Of a DNA stretch of 61,628 bases, positions 35,704 to 47,285 are shown piece by piece. The notes beneath the pieces were generated by a model. That model made no database searches and had not been told where the DNA came from. It saw only the letters and a list, made by a program, of their open reading frames with translations. The stretch is taken from NCBI GenBank assembly GCA_003988855.1, contig QYAI01000194.1, positions 1 to 61,628 on the forward strand, read 5' to 3'. Made by a program: the position numbers and the translations under genes. Each line of letters starts with the position of its first letter. The first letter of the stretch is position 1. This DNA comes from Arachnopeziza araneosa (Eukaryota; Ascomycota; Leotiomycetes; Helotiales; Arachnopezizaceae).

Positions 35704-37397
35704 TCAAAGAAGAGCTATTTCCAGGCCTAGTTGATCGGCAAGTTGATCAGGAGTGAAGGTGCTTCCTGCTTTCATCAAACCCAAGATGTCCCTCAGTGGT
35801 TCAACCTGGCGCGTCCCACTCTTAATCATCTTATCTAAGATCTCGAACAATAGAGTATCCCACTCTGGATGCTCTCTTAACAGCTTCACCTGACAACCTG
35901 CAACGAATATAGGATAGATAGCGGCATTCATCACTAGCGAATTGCTTCCATCTCGGGTGCCTAGATCCTGGATTACATGCAAACAGGCTACAAGTCGATT
36001 GAGCAGAACCCTATCTGTAGGGAGCTGCACCGCTGATTTCCGACTGATGGAGCTGCTTTTGAGTCCTTCAGTATCGTATTCTAACAAACTTAGCAATGGC
36101 TCATATCGGTTTCAACCATGCGCATGAGACATACCGCGCAAAGCATAATCATTGCACAACTCTCGATGCTTCAGCATCCCCGAGAAGCGAAAAGCGTCCC
36201 ACAGAAAGATCTGCAATGCTTCTCCTTCATAACCATGCCAAAGCCACAGTCTCTCTTCGCAGTCTGGGTCTTCTAGGCAGGAAAAGATGTCGAGGAGAGA
36301 ACGAGGAAGTCCGCTCACGGGTTCAATGCCGTCAAATTTTTTTATTTCGGCAGTGCAGTATTGATGCCAGATGTTGAATCGTGCGTGTTTTCGATTCAGT
36401 ACGAAGGAAGGAAGGTCATAATAGCCAAGGATATCCAAGGCGTGGGAATGAAATGAAGAAGAAGAAGCAAAATCGGGACGTGTGGTGAGAATCTGCAGGA
36501 TTGGATCGATGTGAAATGTCCACGGGAGCCCTTGGGAAGCCTGCTCCTTGTTAGTTGATCGCTTATGAAGAAGAAAATGACCGGGATTGGTACCCCAATG
36601 CTGCAGAACAGTATACCGGCTGCTATAGTACTATCTTCATTCCGTGTTTGGTCATCTTTCAAGTCGGCTTGGAACTTCTGTAGTGCGACGCCGTACAAGC
36701 TCTGAAACTGCTCAGTCGGTAGAAATGAAATGAGAGCCTGATACACTACGCAAACAGCACGCAGAGTGGGAGACGTCTGACATAAAGGGAGTACTTGTGT
36801 GATAACAGGGCTCTCGTCTCTGCTTGTTGAGTACAAGGTATGATGTCCATGTGAGAAAACTAGATAAGGCGTTAGATGAGGGTATAGTCAAATGAGAATC
36901 AAGCTCATACAATCATTGATCAACTTTTCTGACAACTCTACCCCAACGGCTTCTTCTGGCGAGTCGTGTTCCCACGGCAGAGGATTTTCAGTGCCGGGTG
37001 GCACCATGGGCACATCTCCTTGTACCGACCGTTCAGAATGGCCATCACTTCCACCACTTGACATCCACATATTACTTGCACTTAGACCCGGAGTTACATC
37101 CTCAGCAGCAGTGCTCGAGTTTTCTCTTCTCCTAGGACTATGATGTCGTTTCTGTACCTTGTTCTTGGCCGGACTGGGAGGCACATAGTCTGATGTCGGC
37201 AATGCAGCTCCCCTGAGCTTGCCCCTTGATGCCACGCCGTTACCCCACACCAGGTTTTTGGCGTAGCCCTCACACTCAATGCCCAGCTTGCTACAGGCCT
37301 GACATTTTGGCCGCGTCTCGTCACATTTCTTGCGCCGCCGTTTACATGTGTGGCAGCCGTTGGTTGATCTCGTTATCTTGCCGAAGCTGGGATTCAT
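35704..37397 (-). CDS. Zn2Cys6 transcription factor
   Basis: Exons 37397-36911, 36859-36594, 36540-36135 and 36080-35704 join to 511 residues. The binuclear zinc cluster CHTCKRRRKKCDETRPKC plus QACSKLGIEC (Cys at spacings 2-6-6-2-6) lies at about residues 15-41, followed by a basic disordered linker. The C-terminal part fits the fungal-specific regulatory domain of this class (SRDESPVITQVLPLC, VYQALISFLP, LYGVALQKFQADL). An apparent in-frame TGA at 36112-36114 lies inside the last intron (54 nt, GTATGT donor, GCTAAG branch, TTAG acceptor); splicing joins ALR to EYDTEGL. The nearest metabolic genes are the DHA2/P450 relics to its right and the acetyltransferase to its left; its targets cannot be read from sequence. 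Confidence 0.9.
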
Positions 37398-38113
37398 CGC
37401 ACACAGGCAGAGGGTCGCCAATCTGTTTACCACGACGCTCGGATTGTGAAACCGATATTGTTCTAGCACCGCAATGCCAGCGTGAGGATGATGAGTAAGT
37501 GGTGGTATTTGTGGTCGAAGTTTCAAAAGGCGGAACTCTTATCGCGTTGATGAGGTACTGTAATGGTGAGCGTCTTGAGATCTACTTCCTAAGCTAGTCC
37601 GAGAAGAGTGGTGGCGGGGCGTCTGACGGCAATTGCGTCGGAATACAAATCGTCATGATATCAACCATATTTCAACTACCTTTTCCATCTTAGATCCTTC
37701 AAAGTAAATGGTCTCTAAATCCAAAATGTCAAGTTTCCAGGTTTAGGCAAATTAACATCCTAAAAATGCCCCTGCTAATGTATCACAGTATAATATCTTA
37801 AAACTTGCCAATCGCTACGCTTAACTAGCTAGTGCGCCACTGGGCAAGTCAATACTTGACCCATGAAATCAAGAAGTAGCTTTGTTAATACAATATTTCA
37901 ATATTTTCCAGAAGCTCATCACATGTCTTTCTTACCTGGCTGTCAGCCCGTGTAGCAGTTTTCCTAAAATCTCAATTCTCCTCCTTGTTTCTTCTTTTGT
38001 TACCAAATCGCAAGGGTCAAAAATAGAGGATCTTGGTTTACAGTGAGAGCGAGTCAGCAAATTAATGGATTTCAAGTTTGAGAAATGAGGTTATGTAGAT
38101 CTAACCAAATTAG
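37398..38113. other. Intergenic
   Basis: AT-rich upstream region of the regulator and 3' flank of the DHA2 relic. No gene seen. Confidence 0.55.
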
Positions 38114-40152
38114 TTAGCAGTTCTCGGTTTCTCTAAAACTGACTTGTTCCTCGGGTTTGTCGTTTATCTTGTCGGGCTCGTCCAAAGGATACTCCACCGT
38201 GAAGAACGTTGCCACAAATCCAATACTCGACACTACACACATCACTCCCCATACAATCTTTAAAGCGTCTGCATATGCCTGTTTAGTTTCCACCCGTAAC
38301 TCACCAGCAGGCATCATTTTGATGATCTGGGCCAAACCCGCTGCGTTCTGAGAGTATTCTTGCGCATATGGGGCGAGCAAGGGACGCGAAAGAGCAATAG
38401 CCTTCAGGCAATTTTGAAAGATTGTGCCACTCACAGCAACACCGACTGCCTGTGATTGTTTAGTACAATGTAGCGAGTCAAAATTTGAGACTAGTTCTTG
38501 TAGCTTTCTCAGGGGATATGAACATACCGTTCCAAGTGCGCGGAGGAAGCAGAATATGGTGACTGCGAAACCCATATCCTCCCCTGTAGTGCGAGCCGAT
38601 GCTTGGATTGCAAACGCCATTCCTGAAAATAGTAGGCCCATTCCAACGCCTCCGACAAGGTTTAGCAAGATGCAGCTAAGGTTGGTTGTATTTACATCAA
38701 GTAGGCACAAGAGACCTGTGCCAACCGCTGTGAGTAGCCATCCAGTTAAGACTCCGAACCGATAACAGCCAGTACGCGAAACGATTAAGCCCATAATGAG
38801 AGAAGCAGGCGCGACAGTGAAAGTTTCAGGAAAAACCGCGATACCAGCTTGTGTTGGGGTGAAGCCTTTAACGACTTCGTAGTAGAGCGGAAGGTAGAAA
38901 ATCAGCGTCCACAGAATCACGCCGTGGAGAAAGCTACAGAGGTATGTAATACCAGCCGTCCGATTGCGGAAGATCTTGAGAGGTATAAAAGGGTGGGCGG
39001 CATAGAATCCTTCGTAAAAAGATATCCAAGCAATCCACATGAACTCATAGAGATGGGTAAGATTACTCCCCAGCTATTCCATGGATTTAAAATACCCCCC
39101 TATCCTTGTTAATTATTTCCCATGCCACTAAAATCAATAATTACTTACCCAAGTGATCGGGATGAGGAATCCTGTAATACATGAGATAAAAAGTATTGAG
39201 CCGATCCAGTCAACACTTCTCAATTGCGGCCCTATCTGTGTGAGAATAAATGGCACCTTCATTGCCAGGGGGATCGTGATAAGCCCAATCCCGCAGAGAG
39301 GGAGGTTGATCCAAAAGATCCATCTCTGAAACGGCCCACAAAGATTAGTTTCCAGGATATCTAACTCGCTTCTTGGATTTACGTACCCAAGATGCTTTCT
39401 CTGCCAGCGATCCCCCAACCACAGGCCCCACACTGGTACCAATTGCGACGGCCGCACCGATAAAACTAAACCACTTTCCACGGCTGCGCAAGGGCACCAG
39501 ATCAGTGACAATAATCTCCGTTAGCGTGGTGATTCCACCAGCACCGATCCCCTGAATGCTGCGCCCAAGCAGTAGGACCGTCTCATGCTGTGAGATACCA
39601 CAGATTACTGCACCAGCTGTGAAGAAGACCAGTGCCGCGAAGATAAGAGGCTTCCTACCAAAATAGAAGAAAATACGGATAGCTAGGCTGAAAGACGGTT
39701 ACAGAGTCGAAATGAGGTACCTGCCCAGTCAAGGCTGCAACGGTAGAGCTATGTAGCGATGCTGTGATAGCCTTTCCAAAAATCAGACGGGGTCGCAAAA
39801 CTCGATTTAAGACTTACAGGAAGTGCAGGACTAATTGATCTTGCGTCCAAGGAAGCAGCGAGACTAATAATGGAGAGGACGCCGAATGACAAGTAAAGCT
39901 GCCAGTCAGGGCCAAAGGATTTCAGAGATGGTGTTGAGCAGTGATGAATTGAGGAATCGCGGGGTAATTTTTGGCTAACACTTGCATGTTTCTTGATGGA
40001 TGAACTGCCAGAATTCAAGGTGGCTGCTTTTGGTTTTGTGACATAACTGGAGAGAGGTTAGGATATGGCTAAAAATAACGGACAATAACTTACTCATGAC
40101 GCTCCAAATATACGTGCTCTTGATTCATCGATGAGGAATTCTGTCGATTCAT
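38114..40152 (-). pseudogene. DHA2-type MFS drug/metabolite transporter, frame-broken
   Basis: Recognisable exons are 40152-40094, 40046-39818, 39771-39387, 39325-39149, 39099-38528 and 38449-38114. The DHA2 pattern is clear: SISPALP in helix 1, FGRKPLIF after helix 2, LLLGRSIQGIGAGGITTL, VTDLVPLRSRGKW, GGSLAEKASWRWIFWINLP, ITWGGILNPWNSW and AAHPFIPLKIF. The reading frame breaks more than once. Between 39720 and 39655 three frames are needed to follow the family pattern (STVAAL, then DWAGTSF, then FFYFGRKP). Near 39016-39020 one base in a T-run (A-run on plus) separates SSCGLLGYLF from FYEGFYAAHPF. I found no intron that repairs these breaks. It is divergent from the decayed P450 across 660 bp. 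Alternative: several homopolymer sequencing errors. Confidence 0.8.
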
Positions 40153-40812
40153 GACGGCAGACTAAGGTTTGTATAGGGTTCTGAGCCCAGTTTGGTGCGA
40201 GAATTGAAAAGGAATGAGAGTTGGAAACTGTGATATATTGATTGAATCTTCCACGTCGGTGACTCAGGAGAAATCTGATCTATACCTTATTAGATAAAGA
40301 GGTTGAAATCCATACTATTGACCGACGCATATTCTCGGACATTAACAACGGCCATCTGTTGCCTTTCGTAGCTGTATGAAATTTTGTCTATTTAAAAAGC
40401 CATGTTAGGCCGCATTATCAGGGGCTTTTTTGCTGACAATTGGAGGCTTAGAGATCCTTCACAAGGCAACTGTGAATATTGCAAGATTTCTGGTGTTCGA
40501 TTTTCTGCGCCGCAATTGTGGTTGAAACTGTCAGCCTCCTTAGCCGTGGCACGACCCAGCCCGGCCTCGTTGGACGAGTCAGACACAGCCTCAGGTTGCC
40601 GCTGACTGATTCCTCATGATCGACCTACAACCTGCCCAAGGCCATAAAACTGCTATTTCGATATACTACAGCGGCCATATCGCCAAGTTTGGGTTAGGGA
40701 GGCACAACGAGTATGGGTGCTTCCATGCCTTCGCTCAAGGAAAAGGAGAGAGGATGGAAAAGGTCGAGAACGAGTAAAACAGGCCCGAAAAAAACTATAA
40801 AGGCTGTGAGGA
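40153..40812. promoter_or_regulatory. Shared upstream region, DHA2 and P450 relics
   Basis: 660 bp between two divergent decayed genes; presumably once their joint promoter. No site can be named. Confidence 0.3.
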
Positions 40813-42787
40813 TTGCCAATTGATGTTTTTCAAGAATGTGAAACCGTCTCCTTTATTTCTTACAATATGAACTCCTCTATGATAACAATGTCGGTTCTCA
40901 ACCACAAGGAGGTGTTTGCCCCTCCTCAGACCATCTCAAATAAGGTTATCTCGTCCTTGACTGAATATGCCTTGTTCATTCTGGCGACCTTCTTCATCCA
41001 ATTCTACATTTAAAAATATTTTAATTCTCAAGTAAGTGATTCGAAAGCGGCCACAGTGTCTTCATCTCATATCCAACGCTAACAGTTGTGGTAATAATTA
41101 GACGGAAGACAAAGTTGGCAAACAGAACAGTTGTGAACTTCCTCGCATGTTAGAGACTAAGTGGCCTTTGGGAATTGATCTTACGCTCCGAGCATTCGCA
41201 GCTGCCAAAGAAAAACGGGTTCTCAAGTTCTTTTCTGGCATGGTAGATCAAGCTGGCGACACGTTTGCTTGGATCATTCTTGGGTCACGAAGCTGACAAA
41301 CCGCAAATCCAGAGAATGTTGAGGCAATCTTATCAACTCATGCCAATGGTTCGTTTTCATGAAATTGACTCACGGGAGGTTATATCTAATCATTTTATGG
41401 ACTTTGGGCACGAGGTACGCCGCGAGGTCATAGGATCGCTGATAGGCGACGGGATATTTACCCAAGATGGTGCGTCACGGAAGCATTCTCGAGCGCTCTT
41501 GCGGCCACAACTTGTTCGGAAACGGTATAGCGACCTCAAAATCTTCAAATATCATGTTGACAACATGATCAAGTGCTTACCCGCCCACGGCAAAGTCGAC
41601 TTGCAACCGGGTCTTCTTCCGCTTGACTATGGATGCATCAACGCATTCTTGTTCAGCAAATATGTTGACAGCTTGGATGTAGACCAGGCTGAAGACGCAG
41701 AGAAGTTCACTGAAGCATTTCAGTTCGCTCAGGAGTATGTCAAAGGGAGGTATCAGTTTGGTCGCCTATGCTGGCTGATGAACAGCCGAAAGTACCAATC
41801 TGCATGCCAAACCGTTCACGATTTCGTTGACAAAATGTCATTGAGAGCAATCGAAGCCCGCAGAGCCAGCATATCCCCAAACGAAACTGAATCTTCGAAC
41901 TTGCTTGACAACCTGGTGCGTGAAACTCAAGACCAAGTGGAGCTAAGAACTCATCTCTTACATTTGTTGTTGGCTGGAGGGGATAAAACTGCTGCTCTCT
42001 TATCATGGACATTGTGAGAATCCCTTGAGGAATCCTCACTGAAAAGCTATGAACCAACTTATTCCAGCCGACTACTACTTAGCCACCCGAATGTGCCCTA
42101 ACGTGTGAGAGAAGAGATTTCCTTGCTCATGGGGGAAAGTCCACAAAACGATACAGACATCACTTATGAAAAACTTCGGAAACTGACCTATCTCTCCTTT
42201 GTCTTAGAAGAAGGTTAGTAAAATGGCACATTACATTTACGATCCCTCCCCAGAAATCTAAACCGTAACACTAACACCGTCTTTAACCTCTGTCCTCAGA
42301 CTTTATCCCCTGTGCCGCTGAACTCACGTACCGCGTTGAAAACGGTGATCCTTCCAGAGGAGGCGGTGCAGATGGGCAGTATCCGGTCACGATACGAAAA
42401 GGCGAGGACGTTGCATTCGCACCCTACGTCATGCACCGCAGGAAAGATATCTATGGTGATGATTCCGAGGCTTTCCGGCCTGAACGCTGGGAGAATGGAC
42501 AATTACAAGGCGTGGAGAATTCGTATGGCTATATCCCATTCCATGGAGAGCCTCGGGTTTTTCCAGTACGTAAATTTCCCCTCGTACCATTTTTGCACTG
42601 GTAGCTGACACGAAATATAGAAGGCTTTGCTCTTACAGAGATATATACAATTGTGCGTCTTATGCAGACGCTTGATAGGTTGGAGTACCCAGGGACGGAA
42701 ACACCACAACCACCAGGAGAAGAGCAGCAAAATCTGGGGATGGTGCTTGTGAGTGCGGATGGGTGCTGGGTAGACTTGGAGCGGTGA
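40813..42787 (+). pseudogene. Cytochrome P450 (CYP52-like), multiply broken
   Basis: Pieces of a fungal P450 run left to right: a hydrophobic anchor (LFILATFFIQFYI near 40960), KWPLGIDLTLRAFAAAKEKR at about 41159, GDGIFTQDGASRKHSRALLRP at about 41448, an I-helix with AGGDKTAALLSW, then SHPNVP, FVLEE, VMHRRKDIYGDDSEAFRPERW and the final GFALTEIYTIVRLMQTLDR. CYP52-like enzymes hydroxylate alkanes and fatty acids. Damage seen: the frame shifts near 41260; TAA at 42099-42101 replaces a conserved residue after NVP; two frame changes near 42305-42360; the heme-binding FHGEPRVFP block has Phe (TTT, 42560-42562) where the invariant Cys belongs; and the donor after CCAG has lost a G. The enzyme cannot be functional as read. 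The start is uncertain. Confidence 0.9.
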
Positions 42788-43170
42788 TAACACATCTAAT
42801 TTTCTATTTCTGTTTCGATTATTCTTTTGTGTCGGTTCACATAAGATAACTAGTTATTTGCAGTTTTTGCCGGTTTAACCTGGATACTAGACTCCTCTGG
42901 TGTAGAGGTGTCTGTATCGTTTGAGTTAATTTGGCTTGTATTCGGAAGAAGGATGAGGCAGCTCGAGAACCCTCATGGGGTTCTAGCTGCCTGACTATTT
43001 AGGCTTTATATTTCAAGATTCATCTGAATTTGAAGGGGCATGGTTCTAAGTTTGAAGAATAAAATTCACTTCAAAACACGGAATTCACTTCCTGGACTTG
43101 TATCATCAAAACCACCTGTCAAATTTCACATGAGTATCTTGCTTTCTAGCTCCCCCCTCCCCCCCCGAAA
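42788..43170. other. Intergenic
   Basis: Between the P450 relic and the MFS gene. A C-rich run (CTCCCCCCTCCCCCCCCG-like) lies just before the MFS start codon. Nothing else seen. Confidence 0.55.
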
Positions 43171-45390
43171 ATGGACGAAATAACGAGACTCCTGGAAGGA
43201 GAACCTTCGAAAACCTATGATACAAGCAGCGAGACAGCCGAGGAAGAGCAAGACGCCTCTACACGGGACTCAATCAGCAAAGCGCCATCGCCGTCACCAC
43301 TCATATGGCGAATCATACCGGGTTTGTTCCTGGGGCAAGCTACAGCCATAACCGAAAGTGATGTCTTGTTAACTAATCAGCAGAGCGGTGCTTGCGAGTA
43401 TCGATATCTCGTACAATCTCTCAACGTATACGTTCCCTGGTCTGTCACAACTGCTCTGGAAAGTGGCCTGATAACTGATCTGACCACAGGCTCTGAGTTT
43501 CATCGGCTGCAATACGTTGTTTTGCCTGTTTTGATACATCAGATTGTCCTGACAGTCGCTCATCCCATTGTAAGTTTACGTATCTATCAAAGCCGATGGA
43601 AACCAGCTCATAATTTAGTTTGGAAGAATATCCAACCAATTCGGTCGGAACAGGGTTTTGGCGTTTTCATACATTGTCTTTGGCATGGGAGCTTTGCTGT
43701 GGTATGTGTAAACGCTTTTTGAGGAGTCCAGCAAACTGATAGGTTTCGCGGCAAGTGGGTTTGCGTTTAGCTTTTGGATGCTACTGATCGGACGCATTAT
43801 CACGTCCATTGGAGTGTCAGGATCGGTAGCGGTGGTGACATACGTGCTTACTGGTACGAGCGCCAAAAACTCCCTCGTGTCCTAGAGCGCTGATGGAAAA
43901 GTATCAGATATCCTGACCATCGGCCAATTCGCTCTCTGGCAAAGTGTCCTCAGCATATGCAGAACCGTTGGGCTTGTGATTGGCAATAGTCTGGGACTGC
44001 GAATGGCATCCGCGTACGGATGGAGATTGTGAGTTCTGGAAAGTGCTCGCATCTGTGTGGCTTACTGACGGGAATAGGCTCTATCGTGCAGAGGCAATCC
44101 TGGTCTGTGTCCCGTTGCTCCTTGTCTATTTAACATTACCCGCTTGCCTGGAATCGTACCATGTCACGAAAAATAGAGATGTCGACATTGAGACCTCGCC
44201 ACAGCCGTCTCAGATCTTGAAGAAAGACTCCAAAGTCCGTTTTGACTATCTTGGAATATTGTTGTTAATCTTGATGATTCTTTTCCTGGTTGTGGCCTTA
44301 CAATTTGGCGGCAATAGATTTCCATGGTCCTCTCCTCTTATCGTCACCCTTCTGCTTGGCTCAGCATTGTCTGCTTTTGCCTTTGTCTTGATGGAACTAC
44401 GCGCTGATTCGGAACCATTAATACCCTTTGGCTTTTTCAGGGAACCTTCTGTTTCTGGTGCGATCTTGTGTCACCTGCTTACGGCCATGGCATATACTAT
44501 GGTAGGTGTTTTCTCTGTTGGGGAGGGTTGATTATTGATAGAGGCTAGAGCATATATCTCATATCGTTTGACCTCCAGTTGTCCGCTCAAGCTGGTATCG
44601 ATCAAGTTGGCCCAGGATTAAGCTACCTTTATGCTGGATTGGGGCTGGGCTTTCTCATTGCTGGATTTATCATTGGTAAAATTGGTAATGCTGAATTACT
44701 GACAGTCTGCACCACCGCTATTTCAGTTTCATGCTATCTTCTCATCCTACTCGATATCTTACGTAGGGTATACTCTACCGCTTGCTTCATAACCTTCATT
44801 GACATGTTGCAGGTATTGAAAAGGCCCAACATCAGTGGCTCCTGCTTCTTCTCGGAATGTCAATCGCGGGAACATTCGACGGCCTGACCATCATGCTAAT
44901 ATCAGAATGCGACACGGCAGGTATACTCAAACCATCCCTCTCACATCATCATACTCACTTCTCAAATCGAGTAGTCTTGATAGCGATGGGCCAGGTTATC
45001 GTTGCCGTCGGCTCAATCCTCGCGATGCAAGCCATCTCAATCTCGTTGCAATCTGCTGCGTATGCAGATTTGTACATGAAACTCGCCGGTGACAATAAAG
45101 CCAAGGTAACTGCATCACTCATTTGTCTACTGCGGTTCCATCTGACTCGTACAGCTCATTGAAAATATACTCAAATCCCTGGACAATCTTCGAGATTTGG
45201 ATCCCACCACCAAGTTGGTCGTTACCAGATCACTTCAAGGAGTTTGTGCCAGCATGCATAGTGAGTAGATATCTACTTCTTTTCGTGATAAGACGCTGAT
45301 CCTTTGCTTCTGGAATGGGCGTTTGCAATCTCAGCACTAGCTCTGGTTGAAGCGTTTGGTTTTACTTTTTGGAAATCTCGATCTCGTTGA
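43171..45390 (+). CDS. MFS transporter (DHA2/Vba-like), eleven exons
   Basis: Exons 43171-43387, 43490-43569, 43619-43701, 43756-43853, 43908-44028, 44078-44501, 44549-44762, 44813-44920, 44972-45105, 45155-45260 and 45335-45390 join to 546 residues with every phase matching. Once spliced, family blocks appear: TNQQSGSEFHRLQ, HPIFGRISNQFGRNRVL, GALLCGFAFSFWMLLIGRI, VVTYVLTDILTIGQFALWQS, SAYGWRLLYRAEA, FDYLGILLLIL, PLIPFGFF and SIYLISFDLQLSAQAGI. The protein looks like a 14-helix proton antiporter of the yeast Vba/azole-resistance kind. Read without introns the locus looks broken, but the reconstruction argues for an intact gene. The first intron (102 nt, GTGCTT donor) is the weakest call. Export of a metabolite is likely by context only. 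Confidence 0.8.
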
Positions 45391-45554
45391 GTGTCGGATT
45401 TTGGATACATCTTGGTCCGAATTTCACGATTTGTCGTAGCGCAACAATTTTGCCATGCAGAATCTAGGCAACTGTCACTTCCTGCGTTTATCTCAAGCTA
45501 ATACACAAGTAATAATTTCATTATATATTTATATACTCTATTGCATTCAAGCTT

Positions 45555-46415
45555 TTACCGATCGACAATCTGTGGCGGCCTCTTGTAGAATATATACCAG
45601 TGATCACTCCAACCGGCTAAATCACAGAAAAAGCTAGCTCCAACCATCCGGGGCTTAATCTTCATCCAGCCGACATCTTCCTCGATGCAACCGTCAATCG
45701 ATTCGCGAACTTCCTCATCTTCCACGTCTTCCGGATAGGTATTGCCTATGCCCATGGACTCGAGCTCGCTCAAGGACTTCCACTCTGCGCTGACAAGGTT
45801 GACATAACTTCCGTCATAAAAACCCGATTCAAGTGGATTGGAAGTGTCGTAAATGAGACTTTTCAAAGCGCCCTCGTCTACGTGGATAAAGTAGTCGTAA
45901 CGTGGGTTTCCACGCGTGCAACCAAACTCATCCCCGGCGCGTGGCTGTTCGATCTTCAGAGCTTTCGGAGCCCACTCCTGGTGACGGAGCCGCAGCTGGG
46001 CTTTGGACGCACCGTCAAGCGTGGCGCGGTCCTCGACGAAGGTCATCTCGAGGCTGTCTGCTAATTCAGGCGTGTCGGACTCAGCGATACGAGCGCGGCA
46101 GTTTTGATCGATCGATTGTTTGAAGTGGGCCCAGGCTCCTTCATCACCGTAGGTGCAACGGTAGATGACCCAGCCCCATTTGTCATGATTCCCATCTCTG
46201 AGGCCATTGAAAATCATACGCTCCTCAGACGGCCATGTAGACCATATGGCACGAGAGAATCTTCTCAAAGTGAGTTGCTGGGCACGTAACTCTGTGGTTG
46301 AAATTGGCTTCTTCTTGCCTTGGCACGACCACGTAACAGACTGCACGGAAGGATATGACTTGAGGGGTTGCTTTAGGAGTAAACGCCTGGTGGACGCCCA
46401 ACTAGGGGCGAGCAT
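45555..46415 (-). CDS. Conserved fungal protein of unknown function
   Basis: A single-exon frame of 286 residues from ATG 46415. The stretch GNHDKWGWVIYRCTYGDE, then SDTPELADSLEMTFVEDRA, a Arg/Gln-rich helix and DYFIHVDEGALKSL resemble a widespread ascomycete family with no assigned function. The C-terminus carries WMKIKPRMVGASFFCDL and SDHWYIFYKRPPQIV. No signal peptide or membrane helix; the N-terminus is basic and could target mitochondria. Its 3' end converges on the 11-exon MFS transporter with a gap of about 165 bp. Confidence 0.75.
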   Translation of the reverse strand: MLAPSWASTRRLLLKQPLKSYPSVQSVTWSCQGKKKPISTTELRAQQLTLRRFSRAIWSTWPSEERMIFNGLRDGNHDKWGWVIYRCTYGDEGAWAHFKQSIDQNCRARIAESDTPELADSLEMTFVEDRATLDGASKAQLRLRHQEWAPKALKIEQPRAGDEFGCTRGNPRYDYFIHVDEGALKSLIYDTSNPLESGFYDGSYVNLVSAEWKSLSELESMGIGNTYPEDVEDEEVRESIDGCIEEDVGWMKIKPRMVGASFFCDLAGWSDHWYIFYKRPPQIVDR

Positions 46416-47285
46416 TGAACGAGATCTCAAATCAAACCAGAACTTCGAGCTGTTGTAAAAGTAGGTGGTTCATGTGTTTGCTGTCAGTTTTGCTTGAGAA
46501 AGCAAAAGGATGTTGTTTATTTGTTGCAGAGACACGCTAGCAGTTGGTAATTTCAGATTTAGGGCACGTGAGTCTTGGAGTCATCTGCTTTTGGTAAAAT
46601 AGTGACACTAGGAGGCTTTGAATGCTTGAATAGTTTAGATGATTCTATGTCGTGGTTTCTACAGCACCATCTGTAATACTTTTGTGTTCTTACCAAACAG
46701 TAGCACGTGATAATTGATTGACATCTCTCGAATGCCGTGTTGCACTTACACGTTGTGTCACGGAACGTGTATGTCTACAGTGTTTCTAAGAAGATGGCTA
46801 TGCTATGAAACCTGCTATGCTCTCCTTCCTGTTATGTTTCGATCTAGTCTTGTCTCATAGTAATTTTGATGATGATTGCTCGGATACCAGGTAGCAGTCC
46901 CGTCTTATAATTCCTTCATAGGACATACCCAAGTCTAGAACCTACAACAAGAGCACTTGATAAGTTATAGTCTAAGGATTCCCTCAATAATTGTTCGACT
47001 GATGATCAAGACCTAGCTCAGGAATGAGTTAGGTAATGATCACTCGAATCAGCAGCAGGCAAATTAGGATAATTATTCCCAATACACCTATTTCCATTCA
47101 AATCATAAGAGTACAATTTTTCCAGTAGAGAAGGTGTATAAATATCTCTATTCTCTCTCCTCAAAATAAAAGAGAGGTTCCTCTCACACATCCGTGATAT
47201 TGAAGGCACCTCCAACTTTACAAGTAACCGTACTGCAGAGCAAAAGACTAATAAATAGCTAAAGAACGAGGTAAAAGTCCTGAGG
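46416..47285. other. Intergenic
   Basis: No gene seen. Two CACGTG palindromes lie at 46565-46570 and 46704-46709. Confidence 0.5.

Noticed and set aside
36112..36114. In-frame TGA in the Zn2Cys6 gene as a nonsense mutation or readthrough site
   Set aside because: It falls inside a well-formed 54-nt intron whose removal restores the frame.
43171..45390. MFS gene as a pseudogene
   Set aside because: Eleven exons with consistent phases give a full-length transporter with the expected motifs.
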